DNA of 64,000 bases, from positions 87,731 to 151,730 of the forward strand of contig NZ_VUNH01000008.1 in assembly GCF_009695745.1 (NCBI RefSeq). The letters are read 5' to 3'. A model generated the notes under the pieces. That model had not been told where the DNA came from. It did not search any database and worked only from the letters and a program-made list of their open reading frames with translations. The position numbers and the translations under genes are program-made. Below are positions 36,190 through 44,743 of this stretch, one piece after another. Each line of letters starts with the position of its first letter. Position 1 is the stretch's first letter. The stretch comes from Pyramidobacter porci (GTDB lineage Bacteria; Synergistota; Synergistia; Synergistales; Dethiosulfovibrionaceae).

Positions 36190-37650
36190 CTAGAACTGCC
36201 AGCGCAGAACCGGATGACGCGCCGCTTCGGTTTCGTCAGGACGCGCGATCACAGTGCTGTGCGGTTTGGAATGGAACTCTTCCGCGCCCTTGGCTTTGCC
36301 CTCTTCAACGATCTTCTGCAGAGCGTCGACAAAGCCGTCGAGAGTTTCCTTGGATTCGGTCTCCGTCGGCTCGATCATCAGCGCTTCGTGGACGATGAGC
36401 GGGAAGTAGGTCGTGGGCGGGTGGTAGCCGGCGTCGATCAGAGCCTTGGCGACGTCCATGGTGGACACACCGGTCTCGTGCTTCAGTTCGCTGCCGTCGG
36501 CCACGAATTCGTGCTTGCAGAAGCCGTTGACGGCGAGCGGGTAGAACTTTTTGATCTTCGCGGCCAGATAGTTGGCGTTCAGAACGGCGATGTCGGAAAC
36601 TTCTTTCAGCCCGGCGGCGCCGAGATTGCGGATGTACGCGTAGGCGCGCACCAGCACGCCGAAGTTGCCGTAGAAGCTGCGCACGCTGCCGATGCTCTTG
36701 GGATGCTCGGCCTTCGTCTCCAGCGAATAGGCGCCGTCCTTGCGGACCACGATGGGCGTGGGCAGATAGGGCAGCAGCTTTTCGTTGACGCCGACCGCGC
36801 CCGCGCCGGGGCCGCCGCCGCCGTGCGGCGTGCTGAAGGTCTTGTGCAGGTTGAGGTGCAGCACGTCGAAGCCCATGTCGCCGGGGCGCACCTGGCCGAC
36901 GATGGCGTTGGCGTTGGCGCCGTCGTAGTAGCACAGGCCGCCGGCCCTGTGGATCATGTCGGTCAGCTCGAGGATATTCTTCTCGAAGATGCCCAGCGTG
37001 TTGGGATTGGTCAACATCAACCCGGCCACGGTGTCGTCCATCAGCTTGGCCAGTTCGTTCAAGTCGACCATGCCGTCCTTGTCGGAAGGAACGGCTACCG
37101 GCTCGAAGCCGGTGACGGTGGCCGAAGCGGGGTTGGTGCCGTGGGCGGAGTCTGGGACGATGATCTTGGTGCGCTTGAGGTCGCCGCGGTCTTCGTGGTA
37201 CTTCTTGATCAGCATCAGGCCGGTCTGTTCGCCGTGAGCGCCGGCGGCCGGCTGCAGCGAGACGGCCGACATGCCGGTGATCTCCGCCAGCATCGCGGAC
37301 AGGTCGTGGATCAGGCCGAGCGCCCCCTGCACAGTGCTTTCCGGCTGTAGCGGGTGGATGCGGGCGAATCCAGGCAGGCGGGCGGCCGCTTCGTTGATCT
37401 TGGGATTGTACTTCATGGTGCAGGAACCGAGCGGATAAAAGCCTTCGTCGACGGAGAAGTTCAGGTGTGACAGGCGCGTGAAGTGGCGCACCACGTCCAC
37501 TTCCGCCATCTCCGGCAGACGGGGAGCCTGGGCGCGGGCCATGCCGCCGAGCGCGTTCGCCGGCGCGGCGGGAACGTCGAGCCTGGGCAGCGAGTAACCG
37601 ACGCGGCCGGGACGGCTGGCTTCGAACAGGGATTCAACAGAGCGGAGCAT
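36190..37650 (-). CDS. gcvPB: Glycine dehydrogenase (decarboxylating) subunit 2
   Basis: 486 aa C-terminal half of the split P protein. PLP-binding Lys lies in [18 protein letters not shown] near residue 260. With GcvPA it decarboxylates glycine and loads the aminomethyl group onto lipoyl-GcvH. The start overlaps the gcvPA stop by one base. The split form is typical of many anaerobes and Gram-positives. Confidence 0.96.
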   Translation of the reverse strand: MLRSVESLFEASRPGRVGYSLPRLDVPAAPANALGGMARAQAPRLPEMAEVDVVRHFTRLSHLNFSVDEGFYPLGSCTMKYNPKINEAAARLPGFARIHPLQPESTVQGALGLIHDLSAMLAEITGMSAVSLQPAAGAHGEQTGLMLIKKYHEDRGDLKRTKIIVPDSAHGTNPASATVTGFEPVAVPSDKDGMVDLNELAKLMDDTVAGLMLTNPNTLGIFEKNILELTDMIHRAGGLCYYDGANANAIVGQVRPGDMGFDVLHLNLHKTFSTPHGGGGPGAGAVGVNEKLLPYLPTPIVVRKDGAYSLETKAEHPKSIGSVRSFYGNFGVLVRAYAYIRNLGAAGLKEVSDIAVLNANYLAAKIKKFYPLAVNGFCKHEFVADGSELKHETGVSTMDVAKALIDAGYHPPTTYFPLIVHEALMIEPTETESKETLDGFVDALQKIVEEGKAKGAEEFHSKPHSTVIARPDETEAARHPVLRWQF

Positions 37651-39002
37651 TAGCGGTCACCTCCTGCGGCGATCGACACAAGGCGGTCGATTTCTTCTTT
37701 CGTACGCTGTTCGGTCACAGCCAGCAGCCAGGCGTTGCCGAGTTCGGGGCGGATTTTGGAGAGGTCGAGGCCGCCGAGGATCCCGGCTTCGAGCAGGCGC
37801 GCGTTGAGGCTGGCAACGGGTTCGTCGCAGATCAACACGACTTCGCGGAACGCGGGAGCGCCGGGAAAAGCCAGACGGAATTTGCCGGTCTTCACCAGCG
37901 CGTCCACGGCGTAAGCCGTTTTAGCCAAGATCTGCTCGTCCACTTCGCGCAGTCCCTGCGGCCCCATCAGGCTGAGGTAGACCGAGGCGGCGACGATGCA
38001 CAAGTTCTGGTTGGAGCAGATATTCGACGTGGCCTTCTCGCGGCGGATGTGCTGCTCGCGGGCCTGCAGCGTGAGCACGTAGCAGTTGCGCCCCTTGACG
38101 TCCTTGGTCTGGCCGACGATGCGGCCGGGCATCTTGCGCATCAGTTTCTTGGTGGCGGCCATGAAGCCGAAGGCAGGGCCGCCGAAACTGACGTTGCTGC
38201 CGACGCTCTGCCCGTCGCCGACGACCACGTCCGCGCCGAGCTCGCCGGGAGCCTTGAGGCAGCCCAGCGCCAGCAGGTCGGTGGAGACGATCAGCAGGGC
38301 CTTGGCCGCGTGCAGTTCGTCGGCCAATCCGGTCAGATCCTCGACCACGCCGAAGAAGCTGGGCGTCTGCAGCAGCAGCGCCGCCACGTCGCCCTTGGCC
38401 AGTTCGGCGCTCAGGGCCGCGCGGTCGAGCCGCCCGTCCTTGCAGGGCAGGACGGTCAGTTCGTAACCGCGGCTCCAGCAGTAGGTGCCAAGCACGCGGA
38501 TCGTTTCGGGATTGACGCTGCAGGCGACGAGAAGGCGCTCGCGGCGCGTTTCGGCGGCCGCGATCACCATGGCTTCGGCCGCGGCGGTAGCACCGTCGTA
38601 CATCGAAGCGTTGGAAACTTCCATGCCGGTCAGCTCGCAGACCATGGTCTGATACTCGAAGATGGCCTGCAGCGTGCCCTGAGCCGCTTCCGGCTGGTAG
38701 GGCGTGTAGCTGGTGGTGAACTCGCCGCGCGAAACGATCGTATCGACGGCGGCGGGGATGAAATGGTCGTAGGAGCCGGCGCCCAAGAAGCAGGTCAGCT
38801 CGTCAAGATTCTTGTTCTTTCCCGACAGCGCGCGCAGATGGCGCGCCAACGCGGGCTCGGAAAGCGCCTCAGGCAGGTCGAGCGCCTTGGCCAGGCGGAC
38901 CTGAGCGGGAATGTCCGAGAACAGTTCGTCGATCGACGCGACGCCGATGGCGTCGAGCATCGCGCGGCGATCAGCCTCGGTGTTGGGGATATACTGGCTC
39001 AT
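37650..39002 (-). CDS. gcvPA: Glycine dehydrogenase (decarboxylating) subunit 1
   Basis: 450 aa N-terminal half of the P protein. It opens with [17 protein letters not shown] and has the family [16 protein letters not shown] and [15 protein letters not shown] motifs near residues 80-125. The ATG at 39002 follows GGAGG at eleven bases; one six codons upstream is less well placed. It forms the operon with gcvT, gcvH and gcvPB. Confidence 0.96.
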   Translation of the reverse strand: MSQYIPNTEADRRAMLDAIGVASIDELFSDIPAQVRLAKALDLPEALSEPALARHLRALSGKNKNLDELTCFLGAGSYDHFIPAAVDTIVSRGEFTTSYTPYQPEAAQGTLQAIFEYQTMVCELTGMEVSNASMYDGATAAAEAMVIAAAETRRERLLVACSVNPETIRVLGTYCWSRGYELTVLPCKDGRLDRAALSAELAKGDVAALLLQTPSFFGVVEDLTGLADELHAAKALLIVSTDLLALGCLKAPGELGADVVVGDGQSVGSNVSFGGPAFGFMAATKKLMRKMPGRIVGQTKDVKGRNCYVLTLQAREQHIRREKATSNICSNQNLCIVAASVYLSLMGPQGLREVDEQILAKTAYAVDALVKTGKFRLAFPGAPAFREVVLICDEPVASLNARLLEAGILGGLDLSKIRPELGNAWLLAVTEQRTKEEIDRLVSIAAGGDR

Positions 39003-39048
39003 GAAATACGGCACCTCCATTGATCGGCTCGAAAATCACGGTCTTTGG

Positions 39049-39102
39049 GCGGAAAATTTCGTCTGGAAAGCGGCGGTCCCGCCTCCGGACGAAATTTCCC
39101 GC
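39049..39102 (-). other. Hairpin between gcvH and gcvPA
   Basis: A 15-bp stem with one mismatch (39049-39063 with 39088-39102, GACGAAATTT core) lies between gcvH and gcvPA. There is no T run, so it is more likely an mRNA-stability or processing element than a terminator. Confidence 0.6.
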
Positions 39103-39109
39103 AACTGAA

Positions 39110-39511
39110 CTATGCCTCCGCTTCTTCCTTCTCCACCAGCGCCTGATAGGCGGCGGCGTCGAGCAGGCCGTCCAGTTCCTTCAGGTCGGCGGGCTTCAGC
39201 TTGACCATCCAGCTGCCGTACGGATCGGCGTTGACCTTTTCGGGCGCGTCCTCAAGGTCGGAGTTGACCTCCACCACCGTGCCGGACACGGGGGCGAACA
39301 CGTCGTTGGCGCCCTTGACGGACTCGGCGATCACGGTAGCTTCGTGCGCCTTCACCTCGCGGTCGACGTCGGGCAGTTCGATGTAAACGAGGTCGCCCAT
39401 GGCGTGCTGCGCGTGGTCGGTGATACCCATCAGGCCGAAGCCGTCGGCGTCGATCTTGATCCACTCGTGATCCTTGGTGTACTTCAGCTCAGGCAGAACT
39501 TTGGTCGTCAT
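39110..39511 (-). CDS. gcvH: Glycine cleavage system H protein
   Basis: 133 aa lipoyl carrier. The lipoylated Lys is in AESVKGANDVFAPVSG near residue 65, preceded by the characteristic TKDHEWI. Acidic throughout, normal length. It shuttles the aminomethyl group between P, T and L proteins. Its lipoate probably comes from the ligase at the head of this cluster. Confidence 0.97.
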   Translation of the reverse strand: MTTKVLPELKYTKDHEWIKIDADGFGLMGITDHAQHAMGDLVYIELPDVDREVKAHEATVIAESVKGANDVFAPVSGTVVEVNSDLEDAPEKVNADPYGSWMVKLKPADLKELDGLLDAAAYQALVEKEEAEA

Positions 39512-39571
39512 TGTCAGTATCCTCCTTGAAATTTTTTAGAGATTTCCACAAAATTTTTTCAGCGCCGAAAA

Positions 39572-40678
39572 CTACTTCTTGTAGCTCTTCTTGTAGAAAG
39601 GCTTCTTCACCACTTCGGCCTTCTTGGCCTTGCCACGGATCATGATCCACAGGTTCTCGCCCACGGCCGGCGCGGGCACGTTCACAAGGCAGTTGGCCAG
39701 GTTGGCGTCCAGCGAGGGACCGTAGCCGCCCGTGGTGACCACGCCGATGACGTTGCCGTCCTTGTCGGCAACTTCCATCTCGTGGCGCGGCACGCCTTTG
39801 TCGATCAGCTTCGCGGCCACGATCTTGCGCTTCAGACCGTCAACCTTCTGCTGCTTGAGCACCGGCTGGCCGATGAAGCCGCCCGCCTTGTCGACCTTGA
39901 CGAAGAAGCCGAAGCCCGCTTCGAGCGGTCCGAGCGTGTCGGTGAATTCCTGCCCGCACAGCGGCAGCCCGGCCTCGAAGCGAAGGCTGTCGCGCGCGCC
40001 CAGACCGATCGGCATCAGACCAAGGTCCTTGCCGGCCTCCATGACGACGTTCCACAGCTCGGCGCCCTTGCTCCAGTCCACGTAGATCTCGAAACCGTCC
40101 TCGCCGGTGTAGCCGGTGCGGCTGACGATGGCCTTGATGCCCCCCACGTTCACGGGATCCTTGAAGTGGAAGAATTCCAACGAAGCGGGATCGAAATCGA
40201 CGATCTTCCTGAGGATCGCCTCGGCGTTGGGCCCCTGCAGGGCCACTTCGGCCGTCTGCATGGAGATGTTTTCGATCTTCACGCCGTCGGTCAGGTGGTC
40301 GTTGAACCAGGCCCAGTCCTTCTCCACGTTCGCCGCGTTGATGACGAGCAGATAACGCTCCCTGGTGTAGCGGTAGACCAGCAGATCGTCGACGACGCCG
40401 CCCGTGGGGGTGCACATGATGTTGTACTGCACCTGGCCGTCGTGCATCTCCGTCACGTCGTTGGTGACGAGGCTGGAGACCCAGGCTTCGGCCCTGGGGC
40501 CGACCACCGTCACTTCGCCCATGTGGGAGACGTCGAACAAACCGGCCTTGGCGCGCACGTTCAGGTGCTCGGTCTTGATGCCCGTCGCTTCGTACTGCAC
40601 CGGCAGTTCCCAGCCGCCGAAATCGACCATGCGGCCGCCGGCGGCCACGTGGCACTCGTACATCGGGGTTCTCTTCAT
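39572..40678 (-). CDS. gcvT: Glycine cleavage system T protein (aminomethyltransferase)
   Basis: 368 aa folate-binding GCV_T protein that releases ammonia and makes methylene-THF. Visible are FDVSHMGEV near residue 48, VVDDLLVYRY, SRTGYTGEDGFEIY near 190 and GLGARDSLRFEAGLPLCG. The C-terminal barrel ends in a basic tail. The start at 40678 has an AGGAGG site; earlier in-frame codons are rejected. Methylene-THF made here can feed GlyA at the right end. Confidence 0.96.
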   Translation of the reverse strand: MKRTPMYECHVAAGGRMVDFGGWELPVQYEATGIKTEHLNVRAKAGLFDVSHMGEVTVVGPRAEAWVSSLVTNDVTEMHDGQVQYNIMCTPTGGVVDDLLVYRYTRERYLLVINAANVEKDWAWFNDHLTDGVKIENISMQTAEVALQGPNAEAILRKIVDFDPASLEFFHFKDPVNVGGIKAIVSRTGYTGEDGFEIYVDWSKGAELWNVVMEAGKDLGLMPIGLGARDSLRFEAGLPLCGQEFTDTLGPLEAGFGFFVKVDKAGGFIGQPVLKQQKVDGLKRKIVAAKLIDKGVPRHEMEVADKDGNVIGVVTTGGYGPSLDANLANCLVNVPAPAVGENLWIMIRGKAKKAEVVKKPFYKKSYKK

Positions 40679-40764
40679 CCTTTGACCTCCTGCTTTCTCA
40701 TAAAGGCGCAGCCTGCACGACAGCGCCGCCAAACCCCGGCACCCACAGGGATGCCTGCTTCTAC

Positions 40765-40795
40765 AAAAAACGCGTCCGTCCGCAGGGGGCGGACG
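40765..40795 (-). terminator. Possible attenuator between lplA2 and gcvT
   Basis: CGTCCGC (40777-40783) pairs with GCGGACG (40789-40795) around a five-base loop, and six T residues follow on the minus strand after a six-base gap. A weak terminator; gcvT may still be read from the lplA promoter. Confidence 0.5.
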
Positions 40796-40819
40796 TGAAA
40801 TACGCCGAAATCCGCGTCG

Positions 40820-41818
40820 TTACGCCTGCAGCGCCGGATGCTCGCGGAACCACGCGGCCAGATCGCCCATTTCCGCCTGCTGCGGGAACGCGCGTTCCAG
40901 CGCCTGCGCCAGCACGTCCCACTCGAAGGGCTGGCCGTCGAGGCACTTCTCCGCCGCCCGGATCAGCTCGCCGTCCATGGCGTCGGAAAAGACGCGCAGA
41001 TCCTTTACCGCAGCGTCTTCGATGTCGAAACACAGCTGCACGCCGCCCCAGGCGAAACGCCGCCGCAGCGCGGCCTCGCACTGCGGCGAGCGTCCCAGCA
41101 GCCACTCGCGGCTGCTGTAACGGGCGTACAGATCGCGGTACAGATCGTCGTCCGGCAGAGAGTCTTCGCGCGTCGCGCAGCCGCGGCCGTACTCCGCCAG
41201 AAAGGCTTCTTCCAGCGGCGCGTACATCTTCTCCACCGTCAGCGACGGCGCCGCTTCCTTCAGATTGACGACGCGGGAAGCCACGGACTTGACGCCCTTG
41301 CTCTTGAGTTTTTCGGGATCGACGTTGAGGTAGCGCGGCAGCACCGACATGTTGGAATCGACCAGCAACGTGCCGTGATGCAGCCCGACGCGCCGTGTCA
41401 GCTGGTAGGCGTTGCCGGAAAATTTGCGGCCGTCCACGGTCAGGTCGTTGCGCCCGGTGAATTCCGCGTTCACGCCCAGCGCCCGCAACGCCGACAGGAT
41501 CACGTTGAGCTGCCGCGTCATATCGTAACGCTCGCGCGGCACGACGAAGGAGAAATTCAGATTGCCCAGGTCGTGATAGACCGCGCCGCCGCCCGTCGAA
41601 CGGCGGGCCAGCGTCACGCCTTCCTTCTCCATCAGCTCGATGCGGCATTCGGCCCAGGCGTTCTGATTGCGCCCGACCACCACGGTGTGGGCGTTCTGCC
41701 AGAGATAAAAAATCGCTTCGTCGTCCGCGCAGTTTTTCGTCAGATATTCTTCCCAGGCAAGATTTCTCCACGGATTGCATACCGGCGAGCGAACCAGGCG
41801 AGTCCTGACAATGTCCAT
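40820..41818 (-). CDS. lplA: Lipoate-protein ligase A (copy 2)
   Basis: 332 aa. Lipoate-site motif RRSTGGGAVYHD near residue 73, catalytic Lys region VDGRKFSGNAYQ and the LHHGTLLVD strand, then a C-terminal accessory domain. GGGAGGAG lies upstream of the ATG at 41818. It heads the glycine cleavage cluster, so it probably charges GcvH. It is clearly divergent from copy 1 beside the aco locus. Confidence 0.94.
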   Translation of the reverse strand: MDIVRTRLVRSPVCNPWRNLAWEEYLTKNCADDEAIFYLWQNAHTVVVGRNQNAWAECRIELMEKEGVTLARRSTGGGAVYHDLGNLNFSFVVPRERYDMTRQLNVILSALRALGVNAEFTGRNDLTVDGRKFSGNAYQLTRRVGLHHGTLLVDSNMSVLPRYLNVDPEKLKSKGVKSVASRVVNLKEAAPSLTVEKMYAPLEEAFLAEYGRGCATREDSLPDDDLYRDLYARYSSREWLLGRSPQCEAALRRRFAWGGVQLCFDIEDAAVKDLRVFSDAMDGELIRAAEKCLDGQPFEWDVLAQALERAFPQQAEMGDLAAWFREHPALQA

Positions 41819-41927
41819 AAAATTCTCCTCCCGTGTGCGCGATTTCTTTACATCACACATCAATACATCAATCCGACGCAAGTTTCTTCGATCGCCATAA
41901 AATAATATTCCCTCTCAAGACAATATA

Positions 41928-41956
41928 ATCATAGATTACCCGTTCGTTTTTTTCAA
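41928..41956 (-). promoter_or_regulatory. Promoter of the lplA2-gcv cluster
   Basis: On the minus strand TTGAAA (41951-41956) is followed after 17 bases by TATGAT (41928-41933). The leader to the lplA2 start is about 100 nt. No glycine riboswitch fold was recognised in it. Confidence 0.7.
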
Positions 41957-42228
41957 GCAAGAGTTCCGCGAAGCATAGTAATCAAACTAGAAATAATCTA
42001 CATCAACAAGTGTGAATATTCGCACTTGATCTTTTCTTTAGAAGCGCTGAAAGCGAGAAATCGCGGCATTGTTTGATTTGTAAGTTAGACTTATATAATA
42101 CACACTATTGAAGCAAAAAGAGATTTTCTCGCAGCGCTGCTTAAAGACAGTTTTTATTCCTGCGTCACACGAAACTGCCGACGACGCCATACGCCGTCCG
42201 TGGACGAAAAACCGTAAAGAATCGCCTC
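41957..42228. other. Gene-free divergent region with a 20-bp dyad
   Basis: Between the lplA2 promoter and the arsR promoter; AT-rich, no gene seen. An imperfect 20-bp palindrome AAGTGTGAATATTCGCACTT lies at 42009-42028. It is upstream of the lplA2-gcv promoter, where an activator could bind, but its owner is unknown. Confidence 0.5.
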
Positions 42229-42292
42229 TTGCGAAATTTTGAGTTCGCGCTACAATATGTGGCGCAAAAGCCACGTGTAAATTTATTCACGT
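42229..42292 (+). promoter_or_regulatory. arsR promoter and candidate ArsR operator
   Basis: TTGCGA (42229-42234), 16 bp, TACAAT (42251-42256). Just downstream, 42273-42292 forms an imperfect dyad with perfect ACGTG/CACGT ends and an AT-rich centre, like ArsR/SmtB operators. Its place between the promoter and the arsR start suits autorepression. Confidence 0.65.
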
Positions 42293-42329
42293 CTCATCGC
42301 GGACATCTGTCGAAAAAAAGGAGGATCCC

Positions 42330-42689
42330 ATGGATCAACGCGATTTGCAAGGCTGCGTCGCCGTGTTCAAGGCCGTCGCCCACCCCGCGCGGCTGCTCAT
42401 CCTGGAAGCGCTCGCGCAGGGCGAGCTGTGCGCCTGCAAGATCGCGGAGCTTTTTCCGGAGCTGGACCGCACCACGGTGAGCAAGCACCTGGCGCTGATG
42501 GTCGAAAAAAACGTCCTGCGCGTCGAAAAGCGCGGCGTCAACAGCTATTACTCGCTCGGGCTGACCTGCCTGCCCGGCGCGCTGGAGTGCGTGCGTCGCG
42601 CCCTGAACGGAACTCCCCGCGGGAGCGCGGACGCGCCGGAACAAAAATGCCGCTGCGGCTGCGGCGGCCACAAGGAGGACAAAAAATGA
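42330..42689 (+). CDS. arsR: ArsR-family metalloregulator
   Basis: 119 aa winged-helix repressor. The recognition region LDRTTVSKHLALM is near residues 45-57. The metal-site helix reads GELCACKIAELF, close to the ELCVCDL motif of As(III)-sensing ArsR. A C-terminal CRCGCGGH tail adds more thiols. It would repress the cassette until arsenite or antimonite binds. First gene of a three-gene operon. Confidence 0.93.
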   Translation: MDQRDLQGCVAVFKAVAHPARLLILEALAQGELCACKIAELFPELDRTTVSKHLALMVEKNVLRVEKRGVNSYYSLGLTCLPGALECVRRALNGTPRGSADAPEQKCRCGCGGHKEDKK

Positions 42690-42928
42690 AACTGATCCAG
42701 GTATTCGGCATGGGCTGCGCCCGCTGCCGTGAGGCGGAAAACAACGTGCGCGAGGCGGCCGCCCGTTTGGGGATCGACGCGCCGGTTGAGTTCGTCGGCG
42801 ACTTGAAGGTCATGGCGGCCATGGGTATCATCGGCACGCCGGCGATCGCGGTGGACGGCAAGGTCGTCCTGGCCGGTTCGGTCCCCAGCGCGGCGCAGGC
42901 CGCCGCGCTGCTGGAAAAGTTCGCGTAA
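42686..42928 (+). CDS. Small thioredoxin-like redox protein (Thioredoxin_3)
   Basis: 80 aa with the redox motif GMGCARCREAENN near residue 8 and the cis-Pro loop IIGTPAIAVDGK. This is the 'redox-active disulfide protein 2' group that often travels with ArsP-like permeases. Its ATG overlaps the arsR stop by four bases, with AAGGAGG upstream. It may reduce arsenicals or the permease cysteines (inference). Confidence 0.9.
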   Translation: MKLIQVFGMGCARCREAENNVREAAARLGIDAPVEFVGDLKVMAAMGIIGTPAIAVDGKVVLAGSVPSAAQAAALLEKFA

Positions 42929-42933
42929 AAGGC

Positions 42934-42971
42934 CCGGCGCGAAGCTTTCGGCCCCGGCCGCGAGCTTCGCG
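42934..42971 (+). other. Hairpin between the thioredoxin-like gene and arsP
   Basis: An 11-bp perfect stem (GGCGCGAAGCT 42934-42944 with AGCTTCGCGCC 42961-42971), without a T run. It is probably an mRNA element within the operon. Confidence 0.55.
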
Positions 42972-42997
42972 CCGCGAAAGGACGGCTTTTTAAATCC

Positions 42998-43993
42998 ATG
43001 TGGAATTTCATCCAGAACCAGATTCTCGCCATGCGCTGGCTCAGCGACCTCGTCGGCCGCGCGCTGACGGCCTGCGGCGTGGACACATCCACGCGGCTGG
43101 GCGGCAGTTTGCAGTTCTTTTTCTTCGACGCGACCAAGATCGTCATTCTGCTCTCGACGCTGATCTTCGTCATTTCCTATATCCAGAGCTACTTTCCCCC
43201 CGAACGCACCAAAAGGATCCTCGGGCGCATGCACGGCCTTGCGGCCAACACCGCCAGCGCCCTGCTGGGGACGGTGACGCCGTTCTGCAGCTGCTCTTCG
43301 ATCCCGCTGTTCATCGGCTTCACCAGCGCCGGGCTGCCCGTGGGCGTGACCTTCTCGTTCCTGATCTCGTCGCCGCTCGTCGATCTCGGCTCGCTGATCC
43401 TGCTGACGGGCATCTTCGGCGCGCGCATCGCCGCCGCCTACGTGGCCGTCGGCATCGTGCTGGCCGTCGCCGGCGGTACGGCGCTCGATCGCCTGGGCAT
43501 GGAGAAGTACGTCGAACCGTTCGTCAGGTCAATCGCCGCCGCCGACCCCGATTCGCCGGAGCTGACCGTCGCCGGCCGTCTCGCCTACGCCAAGGGACAG
43601 ATGCTGTTCACGCTGAAAAAAGTGTTCCGCTACGTCCTTGTCGGCGTCGGCATCGGCGCGCTGATCCACAACTGGCTGCCGCGCGAATTCGCCGTCAGGC
43701 TGCTGGGCAGCGGCAATCCGCTCGCCGTCGTCGCGGCTACGCTACTGGGAATCCCCATGTACGCCGACATCTTCGGCACGATCCCGATCGCCGAGGCGCT
43801 TTACGCCAAAGGCGCGGGCCTGGGCACGGTGCTGTCGTTCATGATGGCCGTCACGGCGCTGTCGCTGCCGTCGCTCGTCATGCTGCGCCAGGCCGTCAGG
43901 CCGCGGCTGCTGGCCATCTTCACCGGCATCGTCGCGCTGGGCATCATGGCGATCGGCTTCGGCTTCAACGCCTGCGCCCACTGGTTTATCTGA
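42998..43993 (+). CDS. arsP: ArsP-type permease (organoarsenical efflux)
   Basis: 331 aa with about eight to ten membrane helices. The diagnostic TPFCSCSSIPLFIGF motif near residue 90 holds the paired cysteines of ArsP/DUF318 permeases, which export trivalent organoarsenicals. A second conserved segment, GIPMYADIFGTIPIAEAL, lies near residue 250. Downstream of arsR and the thioredoxin-like gene, forming a compact resistance cassette. Confidence 0.9.
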   Translation: MWNFIQNQILAMRWLSDLVGRALTACGVDTSTRLGGSLQFFFFDATKIVILLSTLIFVISYIQSYFPPERTKRILGRMHGLAANTASALLGTVTPFCSCSSIPLFIGFTSAGLPVGVTFSFLISSPLVDLGSLILLTGIFGARIAAAYVAVGIVLAVAGGTALDRLGMEKYVEPFVRSIAAADPDSPELTVAGRLAYAKGQMLFTLKKVFRYVLVGVGIGALIHNWLPREFAVRLLGSGNPLAVVAATLLGIPMYADIFGTIPIAEALYAKGAGLGTVLSFMMAVTALSLPSLVMLRQAVRPRLLAIFTGIVALGIMAIGFGFNACAHWFI

Positions 43994-44037
43994 AACGAAA
44001 CCGCTTTGAAGCATCAGAACTCAAAAAAAATGCGTTG

Positions 44038-44086
44038 AAATAATTTGCCCGCATCGTTCAAGAGAATCGATGCGGGCAAATTATTT
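44038..44086 (+). terminator. Terminator hairpin after arsP
   Basis: A 19-bp perfect stem (44038-44056 with 44068-44086) with an 11-nt loop; the 3' arm ends in TTATTT. It closes the arsenic cassette. Confidence 0.85.
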
Positions 44087-44133
44087 CAGGTACATACAAA
44101 TCAAGCCCTTGCCATAACTTCGTTCTCCGTAAA

Positions 44134-44149
44134 TGTTCCACGTGGAACA
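44134..44149. other. parS-type ParB-binding site, copy 3
   Basis: Perfect 16-bp palindrome TGTTCCACGTGGAACA, identical to copies at 8761 and 21851. It lies three bases from the stop of the ecfA2-ecfT fusion. Confidence 0.85.
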
Positions 44150-44152
44150 TTT

Positions 44153-44743
44153 TCATAGAATCAGGGAAAGAGTCAGCATGGCCGAGCCGTACACGTCGAT
44201 GCAAACGCAGGCGCGGCGGTCAGCGGCCGTATAACGCAGCGGATAGAGGCGCGTCGTCGTCCGCCCTTCGCGGCAGCCCCGCGCGTCCATCGCCTCGGCG
44301 AGGTCCGCGGCACGACGCAGCGAGGCGAAAAACAGCGGCGTCATCAGCGAGGCTATGCCGCGCGTCAGCCCCAGGTTCAGCGGCCCCATGCAGACGTCTT
44401 CCAGCACGGTGCGCCCGAACAGCTGATGCTCGGGGTACTGAAAGACCAGCCCCACCGCCCGGCGCAGGTCGCAGAGACGGAACGACCGCGCCGACGTCTC
44501 CTGCCCGTTCAGCAGCACCACGCCGGAATCGGGCCTGAGCAGCCCGTTCAGGTGCCTGATCAGCGTCGTCTTGCCCGATCCCGACGCGCCGATCAGCGCT
44601 AGACACTCGTCGCGGCGCAGCGTCAGCGAAACGCCCCGCAGGACGTTTTCCTTCCCCGACGGCGTATCGTAGCCGAACCACAGATCGCGCGCCTCCAGTA
44701 AAGGCGTTCCCCCGCCCGACGGGGACGGGGCGCTTCCTCTCAC
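44153..44743 (-). pseudogene. In-frame fusion of truncated ecfA2 to the 3' end of ecfT
   Basis: 196 codons. Residues 15-128 are the N-terminal half of an ECF ATPase: Walker A GASGSGKTT and the Q-loop VGLVFQYPEHQLFG. The signature, Walker B and switch regions are missing. From about residue 129 it reads as the C-terminus of the EcfT scaffold: LMTPLFFASLRRAADLAEAMDARG, including the last Ala-Arg-Gly coupling motif. About 1 kb of the usual ecfA2-ecfT pair appears deleted at about 44360. It starts with GTG overlapping ecfA1 by four bases. It cannot hydrolyse ATP alone. An assembly collapse is the main alternative. Confidence 0.8.

Noticed and set aside
41819..41927. Glycine riboswitch in the leader of the lplA-gcv operon
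   Set aside because: Expected by analogy with other gcv operons, but the leader is AT-rich and short, and no tandem aptamer-like conserved blocks were found.
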